Made by a program: the position numbers and the translations under genes. Below, one piece after another: positions 11,706 to 23,344 of a stretch of 64,000 bases of DNA (positions are counted from its first letter, which is position 1; the number at the start of each line of letters is the position of its first letter). The notes beneath the pieces were generated by a model that had not been told where the DNA came from, made no database searches, and worked only from the letters and a program-made list of their open reading frames with translations. This DNA is from Fusarium oxysporum f. sp. lycopersici 4287 (taxonomy: Eukaryota > Ascomycota > Sordariomycetes > Hypocreales > Nectriaceae). Location of the stretch: positions 1,551,387 through 1,615,386 of the forward strand of contig NC_030987.1 of assembly GCF_000149955.1 (NCBI RefSeq), read 5' to 3'.

Positions 11706-12822
11706 TTATCGAACAGGAGACCAAGGCATAGGGACGAGGATCCTTGACTTCATGCTCTGGATAAGAGGCACTGTCTTGTGGACTGTGTCGCTCCAGCCCT
11801 CGACCTGCCAGCTCTGTTCACGACGGCCTCGGCGCTCCTCAAGGTTGGCAAATTGCCATAGATGGTGGACTGTGTTAAGGTCACCAATCTGAACGAACCA
11901 AGCACCAACGCCCTCCATGACCTCACGGCGAGCCTTGAGACCTCGTCGCCAGTGTGTCTCCCACTCGAGCAGGTTGCCGGGGTGCAGTGTGTAAGAACGC
12001 AGCTCAAAGACACCACCGAGCGATCGTGGGGGAGTGGTTGGCCAGAAAGAAAATTCTTGCATGAGAGAGACGTTCTTGGAGTTGATTAGGCCCTTTAGTT
12101 TGTTGTCAAAGTCGGCAAATTCGGGGTGGTGAGTGATTGAGTATCGGGATTGATGGTAACCTTCGTATTTTTGGTATTCCCAGATGTGGACTGTTATAGT
12201 GGTTAGTAGTTAGAAAGCATAATAAAATTAATCATAACCTACCGAAGGTGTCACAATCGCCAACTTCTGTCCTCCAGCTTCCGACCAGGTTCACCTTGTT
12301 CTCGGGGGCGTTGGCCATCTTGGGGTACCACTTTCCAACGAGATCGACATACTCGTCAACCTTCTCAGGCTTGACTTGGTGAAGAACGATCGAATGGACG
12401 TACTTGCCACGGGCAAGAACTTGACTGAAGCTTGCTTCGAGCTGAGCATCGAGCTCACGACCCTCCTTGGTACCGTATATGAGGTTGGTCAAAGGGCCCG
12501 CCTTGCGGGCAGGCTCAGGCTCCTTCACCTCTTCAGAGCGTCCTACATGGTCATTCTGTGAGCCCTCGACCGACGCGTTGAAAGGAACGTTAGCAGACTG
12601 CGGGTGAGAGGGCAACGAACTGGCTTCTCGCTTCTTCTGTGCCTCGACCAGGTGATCGCGGAATTCCTTCTGCTTCTGACTGAACTTATCGACCTCTGCG
12701 TGTGTAGGGTTGACATCTCCCAGCGAAGGTGTGCGACCGTTGAGGATAGCAGTAGAGCTCAGAGCTCGTACCCCTGCGAGAGGAGTGACGGCAGCGGCGC
12801 GTGCAAATTGGCGACTGAGCAT
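11706..12822 (-). CDS. NIPSNAP family mitochondrial protein
   Basis: 354 aa from two exons, 12243-12822 and 11706-12190, split by a 52-nt intron (donor GTAGGT, acceptor ACAG). The N-terminus (MLSRQFARAAAVTP..) is Arg/Ala/Ser-rich with no acidic residues, a typical mitochondrial presequence of about 25 residues. Two ferredoxin-like (dimeric alpha/beta barrel) NIPSNAP repeats follow: the first around KYVHSIVLHQVKPEKVDEY with VGSWRTEVGDCDTFVHIWEY, the second around GGVFELRSYTLHPGNLLEW with WFVQIGDLNTVHHLWQF. Both contain the family's W-x-T/F-G-D-x-(D/N)-x-x-x-H-x-W signature. In animals NIPSNAP1/2 mark damaged mitochondria for autophagy; a fungal role is not established. It diverges from ATP18, another mitochondrial gene. 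Confidence 0.9.
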
Positions 12823-13792
12823 TTTGGGGATGGTTGGAGCTTAGAGCTTTGATTGCGGTGAGGAATGGAGATGTAGAGTCTCGAGGTGGATGGGGCGCAA
12901 TTCGTGTCTAATAAAGCTGACACTGGCGCGGGCGCGGGGAGATTGCGGGCGATCTTGCAGATGACAACAACGTTAAAACGTCAAACGTTAGAGTTGTGCG
13001 GTTGTAGATCTTGGAGGGACCGAGACGGACAGGGGAGATGCTGAAAGGAGAAAATACACCGAGGAAACGGAAGCAGAAGGTCAGATGCGGCACGATTGGT
13101 GGCAATCAAATGCTGGCAGGGCACAGCAGAAGCGGGAAGGCAGGCGTTTAAGCGTCAAGGTGGTATCAAAGCACCTTTTGGTTGAGATTGCCCTGGCTCT
13201 GGCAAACCTAAGGAGGAGGGCGAAGCGCGTGAACGATTGGGCAGCTTAGAGTTGGAGGGACGGAACGGCTTTCGGTTACAAGCCCAGGAATGTATAATTC
13301 ACCCCGCACTTATTGGGCGAGTTTTGGTTGTTTTCAACGACGAGTATGACGAGTACAGACTCTATGAGCCTTTGACAGAGAAACAAGGAGAAAATAGGCT
13401 GATTTGATTGAGGGAGACAGGAGTGATGAGATCAGACGGTTTACAGTACGTACACTACCTTCTTAAAGCTGGAGCTCGGGGAGCTATCTGATGATGTCAC
13501 CCCAGCTTAGTCGTCACGTGTAAAAGCTTAGCGCGTCAAAGAATGCGGGGTTCGGTTGGGCCTGCTGTTCCTCAGCTCTGGCCAGGTACGTACCCATCTT
13601 ACTCAGCAGTTCTCAAACTCTCTCTGCCTTAGCCTCAAGGCACGCAGAAAACCATCCGGGCTCGGCTTCGGCAGAACCCGCTCGGAGCTGTGTCGTTCGG
13701 AAAAAGGCTCGTTCTGTAGCAATCTCAATCTTGAAGCGATACAGTCCATCAAACCGAACCTACCTCCCACGATACCCACGAAATCCGTCATC
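12823..13792. promoter_or_regulatory. divergent promoter of NIPSNAP and ATP18
   Basis: 970 bp between the starts of two diverging nuclear genes for mitochondrial proteins. A palindromic E-box CACGTG lies at 13515-13520. Purine/pyrimidine-skewed leader sequence flanks both genes. The E-box as a functional site is inference only. Confidence 0.4.
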
Positions 13793-14211
13793 ATGTCTTG
13801 GCTCGGTGTTCAACCCCTCAAGAAGTTCAACGCTCCCTTCTGTACGTTCGATTGCGACTCGTCCATCTGCGCCATCGTGAACGTGTCCCACTGACTCCTC
13901 CAATAGTGAAGCCTTACTGGCCCTTCTTCGCTGCCGGTACGTGAAATTGCGCAATTCGTCCGGCAAAACGGTTCTCTCCCGATCATATACCGCCGCGCCC
14001 GACTTCAATTGATCTTTCGATGAGTTTTGGACAGCAATTGATTCTTGATATAGGTGTTGTTATTGCCTACGGCGTCAACTCCGCCCAGTCCGCCATGATG
14101 AACTGTACGACCCCTATAAGATGAGCACAGAGCGACGACTAATCAGATATAACAGCTGCCGAGTGGAAGAACGACCCCCGCAACCCCAACGCCAAGTCTG
14201 GCGGTCACTAA
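13793..14211 (+). CDS. ATP18: ATP synthase subunit j (Atp18)
   Basis: Small single-span subunit of the mitochondrial F1Fo-ATP synthase membrane sector, 61 aa (yeast Atp18 is 59). It is built from four tiny exons: 13793-13841, 13907-13936 (30 bp), 14054-14104 and 14156-14211, separated by GT-AG introns of 65, 117 and 51 nt, so no long open frame marks it. The joined protein matches the family closely: N-terminal LKKFNAPFLKPYWPFF, one membrane helix FFAAGVVIAYGVNSAQSAMM, then WKNDPRNPNAKSGGH with the conserved NDPRNP motif. All junction phases agree (1, 1, 1). It diverges from the NIPSNAP gene. Confidence 0.9.
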
Positions 14212-15039
14212 GTTTGATGGAAAGGAAATGGGGTTTCGTCCAGCTGGCACGCATAATCGACCCGCTCGAACGCGAGGCCATGGTTCACAAGATGGAATTG
14301 TATCATAGAATCGAAAAAGGGGCTTAATTGACCTATACAACGATCATACGAAAGTTGCCCATGGATATAACTGCGAACGACGAATGCCCTCGAACTCCGG
14401 ATGTCCGATTGTGTGGGAAGCAAGACCGAAGTCTGATCTGGTTATGTGATATGTACAAACCCTTGACTCACTCTGAAATCTACCATCATGCTCCGTGGTT
14501 TATTTCTATTTTTGTGCAAGGGAGATGAACCATGGCCCAATACTCACCGCGACATACTGGCTATCAAGTTCTTGTGGATGTAGCGGTCCATCATCATGGC
14601 CACATGATATCTCGTTTCTGTACTTACTTTATGCCGTGGGTGCCTCTATTTCATGCGGAAGCATCCAATTTCTTCCATAGACCTCTCAATATAATCCTCC
14701 GATAAGGAGGATTATGCGTCAAGACATGAAACAGGTGACAACAGGTATATTGGATTTGACTAGGTAGTCTTTCATAATAGACCTCAACTATCAGGTGAAA
14801 CTACGCATTTAAGAGAACATGTCTAAAGACCTTGACTAGCCAGCCATTGCTGGATTGTTGACAACGTTTGTGGTGGGGATAAAGTGCCGTCATGTTAAGC
14901 AACGGCCCGACGCCCTTTGAGATTTCTCCCACTGACAAATCATTGCCATTATTGCTCTCCACGCTCGACTCATGCGGCCTACAACCTTCTTAACAACACC
15001 GACTTGAGTCCGCTCTAACATCCCATCATTCCTCTATAG
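14212..15039. other. intergenic region with a perfect hairpin
   Basis: Contains the ATP18 3' flank and the promoter/leader of the FSH hydrolase gene. Apart from the 10-bp inverted repeat at 14691-14715 I see no structure or gene. Confidence 0.45.
14691..14715. repeat. perfect 10-bp inverted repeat (hairpin)
   Basis: ATAATCCTCC at 14691-14700 and its exact complement GGAGGATTAT at 14706-14715 enclose a 5-base loop (GATAA). It lies about 480 bp beyond ATP18. Confidence 0.8.
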
Positions 15040-16040
15040 ATGCGCTTTCTTCTTGGTTTTTTTTCTGCTGCTAGACCAACTGTAACTACGACTAGACGAG
15101 CCTCAACTTTCGCTTTTTCTTCATACAAAGTTTGCTTATCTACAATGACTGCTACAGCAGCAACCAAGCCGAATGGCAACGGAGGCAAAAAGGAGGTTAA
15201 GATTCTCATGCTTCATGGTGAGTCTTCATGACGTTCTTGCAAAGAGATGCATTCCGTATCTGTCATCTTCAGCATACCCTGGACTCACCCGTAATCTCAC
15301 AAGTCCCTCACTGATATTTATCACCAGGCTACACACAATCTGGCGCTCTCTTCCGTGCCAAAACCCGTGCTTTAGAGAAGACACTCGTCAAATTGCTCAA
15401 CCCTATCTCACTTCTCCCTGTCTTCCTTTATGCCACTGGTCCCAACCGTCTAAGCCCAGAAGACATCCCCGGCTATCAACCCCCTGAGGAGCCTCAGCCA
15501 GAGGACTACCAACCCGATACCTGGGCATGGTTCCGCAAAGATGAAGCCACAGGCAACTATCGACTGTTCGACGAGGGCATGGCTACCGTTGGACTGGCCA
15601 TTCGGGAGGCAGAGGGCATCGATGCAGTGTGCGGTTTCAGCCAGGGCGGTGCCATGGCCGCTCTGGTAGCAGCTGCTCTTGAGCCAGAACGCACTCTGCC
15701 TGAAGGAAAGGAGGGAGAGTGGGCGAGAGGCCTTAGAGAGGCAAACTCTGGGAAGGCTCTCAAGTTTGTCATTTCGTACTCCGGATTCTGGGCCACTCCC
15801 GACTCGCTTCAGTTCTGTTATGAGCCCAAGATCAAGACTCCTTCATTACACTTCCTGGGTAGTCTTGACACAGTGGTTGACGAGAGTCGAAGCCGGGCTC
15901 TCACAGATCGTTGTCAAGACCCTCTTGTACTTGTTCACCCAGGAGGTCACCACGTACCCGTGTCCAAACAGTGGGCAGCGCCTCTGGCTGGCTTCATCAA
16001 GGAGCATGGTCAGAACAATGAGCCCAAAGCAGAGTTGTGA
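15040..16040 (+). CDS. FSH-family serine hydrolase
   Basis: Alpha/beta hydrolase of the FSH1 family (yeast Fsh1-3, human OVCA2), a serine esterase of uncertain natural substrate. Exons are 15040-15217 and 15328-16040 around a 110-nt intron (donor GTGAGT). The opening LMLHGYTQSGALFRAKT is the family hallmark and is created by splicing. The catalytic triad is visible: Ser in GFSQGG (residue 163), Asp in FLGSLDTVV (240) and His in HPGGHHVP (267). The length is 296 aa from the first ATG, or 261 aa from the in-frame ATG at 15145. The extra 35 residues (MRFLLGFFSAARPT..) are Arg/Ser/Thr-rich with no acidic residues and could be a mitochondrial presequence; which start is used is undecided. It converges on RPN5 with 215 bp between stop codons. 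Confidence 0.87.
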
Positions 16041-16255
16041 TGAAGAATTTTGTCGAGGAGTGGTTTTTGTTACGACATTCTTATTGAGTATTGGGAAAAC
16101 ACATATAGACTAAGACGCACACGAATAGATAGACTGGTGAAATACACCAAATGCCATGTCATATATCCTCATCCAGAGGACTATCTAACCTGTATAATTA
16201 CAGACCACCTAAACCGTCATGAATTATGAATCGCTCTATCCTGTACTCCATAGTC

Positions 16256-17864
16256 TTATTTAGCAGGCTGGATTCGTGCCATCATCTCCTCCTTGGTGAT
16301 GAGGTGATCAATTCTCTCCAATAGTCCCAGGAGACTCTTCATGTTGTGACTCCACTCGTTGAGGACATCGTCAGCATCTCTAGGCTTTGCGAAGCTCACA
16401 ATTCGTGCGGGTCGATCAATTTTGGCGTAGACAGTCTTGGAAGTTACAAGCTCGCTGATGTACTTCTCTGTCTCGTCCTCGGCAAGATCAAGTAGCTGAG
16501 TCAGGCGGCTCATCTGGATGCGAGTATAGTACTTGGCAATAACTCGAACGTTGTGCTCAATCACTCGCTTTCGCAGATCCTGCCATCGCTGATGAGCCTT
16601 GTCGTCCGAAGATTGACCTGGCTGCGCGTCAAAGACGTCGGTACTGCAGAGGTGAGGGCCGAATCTCTTAGAGATCTCTGGCCATCGCATCAACTCATGA
16701 ACAGTAAAGAGTCGCAGAAGTTCTGCTTCGGCTGGAACTTCGGAGTTGCGTGTGTCTTTGTGGATTCGGTGGAGAAGATCGTGCTGTTCGTTGTCATAGG
16801 GAGCTAGGATGACAAAGTAGATAATGCGTTGCAGGACCTATGGTGAAGAGATTAGCAAAGCAGATTGGCACTTCAAAGGCAGTCAACGTACAGGTCGAAG
16901 CTTGGCTGGGTCTTCCTCAACTGCTTCTGTGTCCAGAACCTGCCGATAATGCTTGCACACATCCAGGTACTTCTCCTCATGCTTAGCAAGGATGATCTGC
17001 TGCTCGTAGTAACGCAGCTTCAAATCAGTTGTGTCGTCCTCCTTCTCCTCCGGAACCTCCTCGCCGCGGGCCTTCTTCTTTTCACGCTCCTTTTGCTCCT
17101 TCTCAAGCTGCTCGGCTGTCTTTTTAGGCTTGCGAGAAAGATACCGGGTGCTGATTTTGCGACCTAGAATAGCAGCCTGTGTCCAGTCTCCGCTCTCAAT
17201 GCATAGCTCAACTTGCGCCAGAATGAACTCGGTCTTTTCCCGTCGATCCATTGAACCAAAGGTCTCGACTTGCAGCTCGCAAAGAATCTCGGTGGCGGAT
17301 TTTAGATCACCCTGCTTCTTCTTAATGTCGGAAAGGATCTTGGTGACACGGGCTCGTTCGACTTCGACGAAGATCTTTCCCTCTGTTACTGTTCGCAGGG
17401 TCTCGATTACAGAGAGCTTGGTCTTGAGGTCGGGGGTGTCGTCGAGGAAGCCCATGACGGTCTGGACCATCTTGGTGATGGCTTGCTTGAGCTGACTGTG
17501 CTTCTTGGACAAGACCAAGGTCTGGTCGTTCAACAAGCTCCAGTCGCCCGCATTTTTGCATAGTGTGACGATTGCGATCAGGACTCGTGATGTGGACGCA
17601 AGATCGGAGGCCTAGTACTGGATTAGCGGCGAAGGGGAGTGAGCAGGCGTGTACCAATGCATACTTGTCGGGTTTGCTTCTCGAGCGCAGCAAGCTTCTC
17701 AATGGCGCCTTGGAGGTTACCGGACTAAATAGAGCGTCAGAAAAAGCTCAATATCGGTAGCTCAAAGCTCAAAAACCTACCGCTGCCAGCTTCTCAGCTT
17801 CGGGAAGCTGCTGGTCAACTTCCTTCGAGAAGTCCTTCTCGGGCTTTAAAACTCCGTCAGACAT
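16256..17864 (-). CDS. RPN5: 26S proteasome lid subunit RPN5 (PSMD12)
   Basis: PCI-domain scaffold of the 19S regulatory particle lid. Exons are 17781-17864, 17665-17724, 16892-17611 and 16256-16837, giving 481 aa; the three introns are 53-56 nt. The N-terminus MSDGVLKPEKDFSKEVDQQL and the TPR-like helical repeats (LCKNAGDWSLLNDQ, TRVTEGKIFVEVERARVTK-type segments, LAQVELCIESGDW) match the family. A charged insert rich in Lys/Glu (about residues 230-260) follows KISTRYLSRK. The PCI winged-helix region is C-terminal (about residues 340-450), with KRVIEHNVRVIAKYYTRIQ, LTQLLDLAEDETEKYISEL and RIVSFAKPRDADDVLNEW all strongly conserved. Yeast Rpn5 is 445 aa. Single-copy essential gene by analogy. 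Confidence 0.93.
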
Positions 17865-20800
17865 GGTAGCGGCGATCGCGATGTAGTCCCCTCAAGATCT
17901 GTAATTATCGGCAAAAGTTTGAATTGGAGGGTTCGAGTTCAGGGATTGTTCGTGTGTAATGTTGTTGCGATGAGTTTAAGGTCGTGGGGGCGTGTTTGGT
18001 TTAGTCCAAGCTGGTCGATTCAGTGACGAGGCTCACGCAAGAGGCTCCTGCCTGCCTGTCGCTAGGTCCCCACCAAGCGAAGCAGGGCCGGGCCTGGAAT
18101 TTAGTGGGACCGGTTCCGGATTCTCCATCATCCAATTTCTAGGGCACGTGACCGTCACCAACATGACCTCAACTGAAGCCAGGCTAGGTTCAAAGACAGT
18201 ATCGCGACTCAGTCAAGCTTATTTCATGAGCTCTGAAAGTGCTCTAAAAGAGCTTCTTGTTTAGAAACTCTGCAGATCCTGGGGAAATACGAGCCTAAAT
18301 TTGGACGTTTTAGGACATGTTCATTCTTCACTCTAGGGTAATAGACTACCTAATTGAAGCTTGCATGTACTCTGTGTTAGCAACTAAAAGGAATACGAAG
18401 ACGAATTTGCAACAAGAAAACTATGGTGGTACGATAGGAGACTAGCATTAGCATAAATGAGTCATTATATTCTTTCTAGTTTGCATAGTGCCTTCAACTT
18501 TCTGAACCCAACAAGCTGAAAATATGAGTTTTAGTAAGAGATTGTTCTGCAATCTTTTCCTTTCGGGCATGGTTGTAGCTGTAGCTGTTCGAAGAAAGAA
18601 GTATCTTTACTTGAAGATGGCGAAGAGCTTGCAATTTGCAAGTATCAGTTAGTTATTTTAAAAGTTTACCAGAATGAGGTGCTAAAGCTTTATCCATCAC
18701 TAGGGGAGCAATGCTAACCTAGACTCAAACGTATTTATTCACGTCAACAGATAAAGTCAGGGTCAGAAGGTTACCATAAATAGGAAATTACGCACGGAAA
18801 AACACTTGGGGAAATCTCGAGATAGCGGCAGGCTTGGTATCACGCGATAGCTGTTTGATTGCCCCGACTGTGTGCCAATTCATCACCAAGGAGGCACATA
18901 ATTTTTACAAGAGGGTGCAATAAGTCCGAAGCTAGTTGCCTAGATACGAGCCGAGATCAAAGTGTTTGGACGCCTTCTGCCGAGTATAACTTCAGCCTGA
19001 CTGAAGTCTTTATGTATCCAAATTCACTCAGTTCAGTGAATTACCAGGATGTTTGCTTCGTCGGTGAAGTCTGATAGTAGTTAGAAGGGCGTCGGTAGTG
19101 TAGCCTTAGTGAGTAGAAATTGAGAGAGTACGAGAAGTAATACGTCTAGAACGACATATCCCTTCAGCGCGAAATAAAGTTCTTGTCATGCTTGCCCCAT
19201 TAGTGCTTTTATACCAGATATGGTATGGGTTTATAGCTAAAATCAGTCAAAGTCTGTTGATAAAACCCCCTATCCCCAACGGTATAGCTATATGATTCTG
19301 TTCTCTTTTGTAATGCTGATACATTCTTAAGATCTAGTTTCCACCTCATTCTTGAGATATTTCAAGACTGGAGGTATAGTGTCAGCAATAATTGTAGGTT
19401 TAGGCTCAGAGATACCCCCTGAGACTATGATGATCATGTACACCTGACAATATGTACTCAAATCACAGCATGTCAATAACATGTCCATATATTCAGCGTT
19501 CAACACGGTTCTCAGCTTCGACGTTGGCGAAAGCCCATAATTAATCGATGCTCATGTGAGACATTGCTGAGAAAGGAGCCATACTAGTTGAGAAGTATAG
19601 TCAGGGAATATAGAACTACTTCAAGACTCCGAAAAACACGTAAACAGACTCAACAGGCGGTTCATTGCGGAATAATCTGAAAAGGGCCAAAACTATCAGC
19701 CACTCATATTGCCTGACCGGCCCGCAGGATGATATCTGCTGGTACAAGCAGGGGATATTGCTTCACCACATGCGATCTCCTGATGCGGCAAATCTCTTTC
19801 GAAAACCTCTGACAAAATGATACAGAGGCTCATATAAATGTAAAACTTTGCCTGTGAAACTCCTCTACTTTACTATATAACCACAGGCATCCTGGCATTC
19901 TCATAATTCTCGTAACAGTGATGAAGATAATCAAAGCCAACAAACAGAGATTCCAAACAGGACAGTTTAGATCAATTATACAGGTTATTTTTTGTGTTTT
20001 TCACAAGACGATACATGCTAATTTGATCCCAAGAACAGTCGTCGCTCTCATCTCATCGAAGACTGCTATCTTGACGGGTGAGTAAGACATCGTCAACCTC
20101 ATGACAGACTCTAGGCCAAGCTCAAATACATCGCAATATATGCAGCTAAGACCCAACAACACATAGATCATAAAATCCCGGTCGATCAATCTGTATATTA
20201 GCCGGCTATGTCTCCAAAGAACTGATTCTGAACCCAGAATTTGCCCCTTATGAACGCACATTGAGGCCCAGAACAACCTAGAGACACAGTAAAGTTCGGT
20301 TCAAGAACCTCATACCGCTGCTTGAATAGGGGGCTCGCCCCATTGCTTGTCGTCTGACTCTTCAGCAAGCATGCCAAATCTAGTACCCCTACTTCCTTTA
20401 ATTTCTTTTGTAAAGACTTATTAGCTGTATAGAAATAGGGATTACGGGGCAGGCATAACTTGTACGGTTTAAATTCCCTGGCATAAAACTCTGAGCCATA
20501 GACGCCAGGGTAGGGTAACTAGCCTTGGTTAGGTATTGAAGAGGACCGAACGGCACATATCGAGAAATTAATCTGGCATATCCAGCATCTCCTGAACAAG
20601 GGGTGATTTCAAACTTCTCCGTCTGGAAGGTGCGTACATCTTGATTTAGGCTGTAAAAGAAATACAGCTGAGCAATGTCCAGCAGGCATTGTAGGTATTA
20701 CCTCTTATCTCCGATCATGAATTTGCTTTCGCGACTGAGATAGAACTGCTGACGGGAACTCTCAATAATATTTAGGATAGTCCCTTTGATTGATGTTATT

Positions 20801-21664
20801 CAGAACTTGAAGTTGTTGGCTGAAAATATAGACAGGCTGAATACCTGAATCTTGAAGCTTTATGTGGTTTCGTATGGAAGTTAGGAGATGGCAGGAGAGG
20901 ATGTCAGACGCAGGTAAGAATAGCCCAGGCATCATTATTATCTATAAAATATGCCTCGACTCTTGCAAAAATAAACGAATTCTAAATGCAGGGCCAATAA
21001 TGCTCTCCAGCCTTTTGTCTTGAGCTATCCAAAGACTGTACTTTTCGTTTCTAGTCAGATTTCGTATTGAATATAATAGCAGGTCTATGAATCTAACAGG
21101 AGATATGAGAGTATACTAGAGACAGAATAAGCTAAAGACATATTCTGCACACGCCTGATATTTGTTTCAAGATCTGGTTATGGATCAATATAAATTCGAA
21201 GCCATGAAAGCTTCAGAGCGAAGTTATGATGATTTTTCATCAAGAAGATTTCATCCATACATAAAATGATGCCCTCCCATTTAGTCTCAGATTTTACGCT
21301 CAATGAGAGAGTTAAAGAATCTTTATCGAAAACAATGCAAACAAATCTTGAACTGGCTTGATATGATAGAGGTTGAATCTATAGTCGGGGGAAGCTCGGG
21401 ACAGCAGTTGAAGACGATTAAGTGATTGGTCCGTGCGCCATGGTCATTGTTTATCAACTTTCGCGCTCCGCATCATCAAGTGGAATCAAAACAATCCAAA
21501 GTCGCTTATGATACCCGGCGCATGACTAATTCAAGGGCAAACACCCAGAACTTATGGCAACCAGCGATTCGACAAGCCATTGAAAATAGGACTGTACTGT
21601 AACACATATTCGTATCAACAGCCTACCCCACGAGTAACCACCAGAACACCCCACGGTAGTCATC
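17865..21664. other. AT-rich 3.8-kb gene-poor block
   Basis: The first about 300 bp carry the RPN5 promoter, including a GGTCACGTG-type E-box (CACGTG at 18145-18150). From about 18.3 to 21.4 kb the DNA is AT-rich and long open frames are absent. Within it, 20198-21097 holds a decayed gene (listed separately). The rest shows no recognisable coding sequence. Composition and multiple stops would fit an old repeat mutated by RIP, but that is inference. Confidence 0.5.
20198..21097 (-). pseudogene. decayed protein-coding gene, family not recognised
   Basis: Three successive minus-strand open segments in different frames read like protein even though the DNA is AT-rich. Segment one is 20938-21097 (begins VRFIDLLLYSIRN). 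Segment two is 20398-20682, 94 residues, with DIAQLYFFYSLNQDVRTFQ and ISRYVPFGPLQYL. Segment three is 20198-20503, 101 residues, with SEFYAREFKPYKLCLPRNP and SGPQCAFIRGKFW. Short fragments such as YFIDNNDAW bridge them. At least two frameshifts and several stops separate the segments, so no intact product is possible without several unlikely introns. I cannot name the family. An alternative is an intron-rich living gene, but the overlap of segments two and three argues for a true frameshift. Confidence 0.45.
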
Positions 21665-22227
21665 ATGGCGGCCAGCAACCTCTCGACATACTCCGATTGC
21701 GTCTCCTCTCTCCGCACATCCCTCAAATTTCTCGAATCATCCGTTGAGACTCTTGATAATGGCGTATCCGATTTTCCCCGTCTAGTCAACGTCCTCAAGA
21801 CCGTCCGCGTAAGTCTCTCCACTCACCTTACGCTGCTTCTACTTACACCTCGCAGCACTACGAACTCATCCCACAACCCACTCTCGCTGCAGCTGAAGCT
21901 TCATTACGCGACGAAATCGGACCATATATCGCTCTTCTTCTCGCCCGCGCAGACTCCCAGATCGAGCGTCAGGAGCGTCGCATCGAAACACTCAAAGCCC
22001 GCGCAGAGCTTCAGCAGGGTCGTTTATCCCGCCCAGATGATGACTACGACGAATACGGTGGAAAGTCTAAGAAGCAGAGAACCGGAAGTCGTAAGTTAAC
22101 TGCAGAGGAGAAGCTCCGCGCGCGAGCAGTTCGACAGCGCAAGGAGGCTCTGCGCTATGGTGTCGAGAGATTAGAGCTGGAGGTGTTGCAGAAGGAGAGG
22201 GAGCTCAGGAAGAGACTGGAAGGATGA
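21665..22227 (+). CDS. SPC19: DASH complex subunit SPC19
   Basis: Kinetochore DASH/Dam1 ring subunit that couples chromosomes to spindle microtubules. Exons are 21665-21808 and 21856-22227 with a 47-nt intron (GTAAGT..CGCAG), giving 171 aa (yeast Spc19 is 165). The Spc19 domain is clear at the N-terminal half: SSLRTSLKFLESSVETLD, then GVSDFPRLVNVLKTVRHYEL across the splice site, then LLARADSQIERQERRIETL. The C-terminal third is a charged coiled coil (LRARAVRQRKEALRYGVERL.. to KRLEG) after a basic linker. The splice junction falls inside the most conserved block and restores it exactly. Confidence 0.9.
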
Positions 22228-23344
22228 GAAGTGAACGAATAAACGAGAAACGGAGAAACAACTGTACGAAGGCAGTTTGAAATATGGTCCCTCGATGCAA
22301 CGAAATCTACATTGCGACACATCATGCCCCCAGAGGCAAAGACATGAAGTCGCATCGATCAATGAGCAAGCCAGGTGGGATCGGCACCGGACATATACTG
22401 GCTTCGTCAACATATCGAGCAATGCCAATCCTCCTCGGCGAAAAACGCGCGGAAACCAGTCAGAGGATTACGTACTGAGTTCATCTTGAACTCAGTAGGA
22501 ACTCAAGGCAAGTGGTTACTTTAACTTGAACACGACCCAAGCTCCAGAACGGTACGTTGCCTAGTCTCATATAGGCTAGATTAGACATGTTATTGATACC
22601 CAGTTTTACGAAGAAACTGCCACGCGTTCCTGAGCAAAACCTTAACACCACATGCATTGGTGTCAATGGCTGTTGAATGGTCCCGCCAGTTGCAGATCCT
22701 AAATTTAGACTCAGCCCAACCTCACAATTGATCAATTCGAGGATTCAACTTGCATTCCAATAATCATCGTGTTCACTAGGTCAAAGGGATACCTTATCCC
22801 TTGTCGTTGTAACTACAGCTTGCTTGGTACTGTTCATATCTGCACCTGGCCAACCCAGATCCATTGACAAAATACAACCCCTTCCACACAAAGCCCAGCC
22901 TGCTCGCAGGTCTACGAGCACGTTTCCTCGAAAACTCAGGCCCACAGCCACACCGGGTCGTCGGGCGTTATGCCACTTCGCCAGAGGGTGAGAAACCTTA
23001 TTCGAATCAAATCTCGCGGTTTTCCCGAGGGTAATAGATAAAGCGAAGAACAACAATAAGTGAGGACAGTAGAAAAGAAGACATTCAAAGTGAAAAGAAC
23101 AGCCTAGTTGCAGGCGCCGTGGTCCGAGGTATAACACAAGGGGGTTTTTCGTCCCAAATATACTCCATCCAACATATTTCCCATCCCAGTGCAGAAACCA
23201 AATCGCCGAGTCGTAACTCTAAAAACGTTAAAATGTGACAAACAATAAACGAGCAGCCCGTACGTGGGTCTGACGGTGTTCGACGGGCGATATATCGCAC
23301 ATCGCCGAACGGGTATCCCAGGGAATCCATGCATGGATCGTTGC
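22228..23344. other. convergent intergenic region SPC19-SHO1
   Basis: 3' flanks of SPC19 (+) and SHO1 (-). Contains the 11-bp perfect inverted repeat at 22473-22497. No gene is supported. Confidence 0.45.
22473..22497. terminator. perfect 11-bp inverted repeat downstream of SPC19
   Basis: TACTGAGTTCA (22473-22483) and TGAACTCAGTA (22487-22497) are exact complements around a 3-base loop (TCT). It sits about 245 bp past the SPC19 stop. A role in 3'-end formation is a guess; the inverted repeat itself is certain. Confidence 0.4.
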
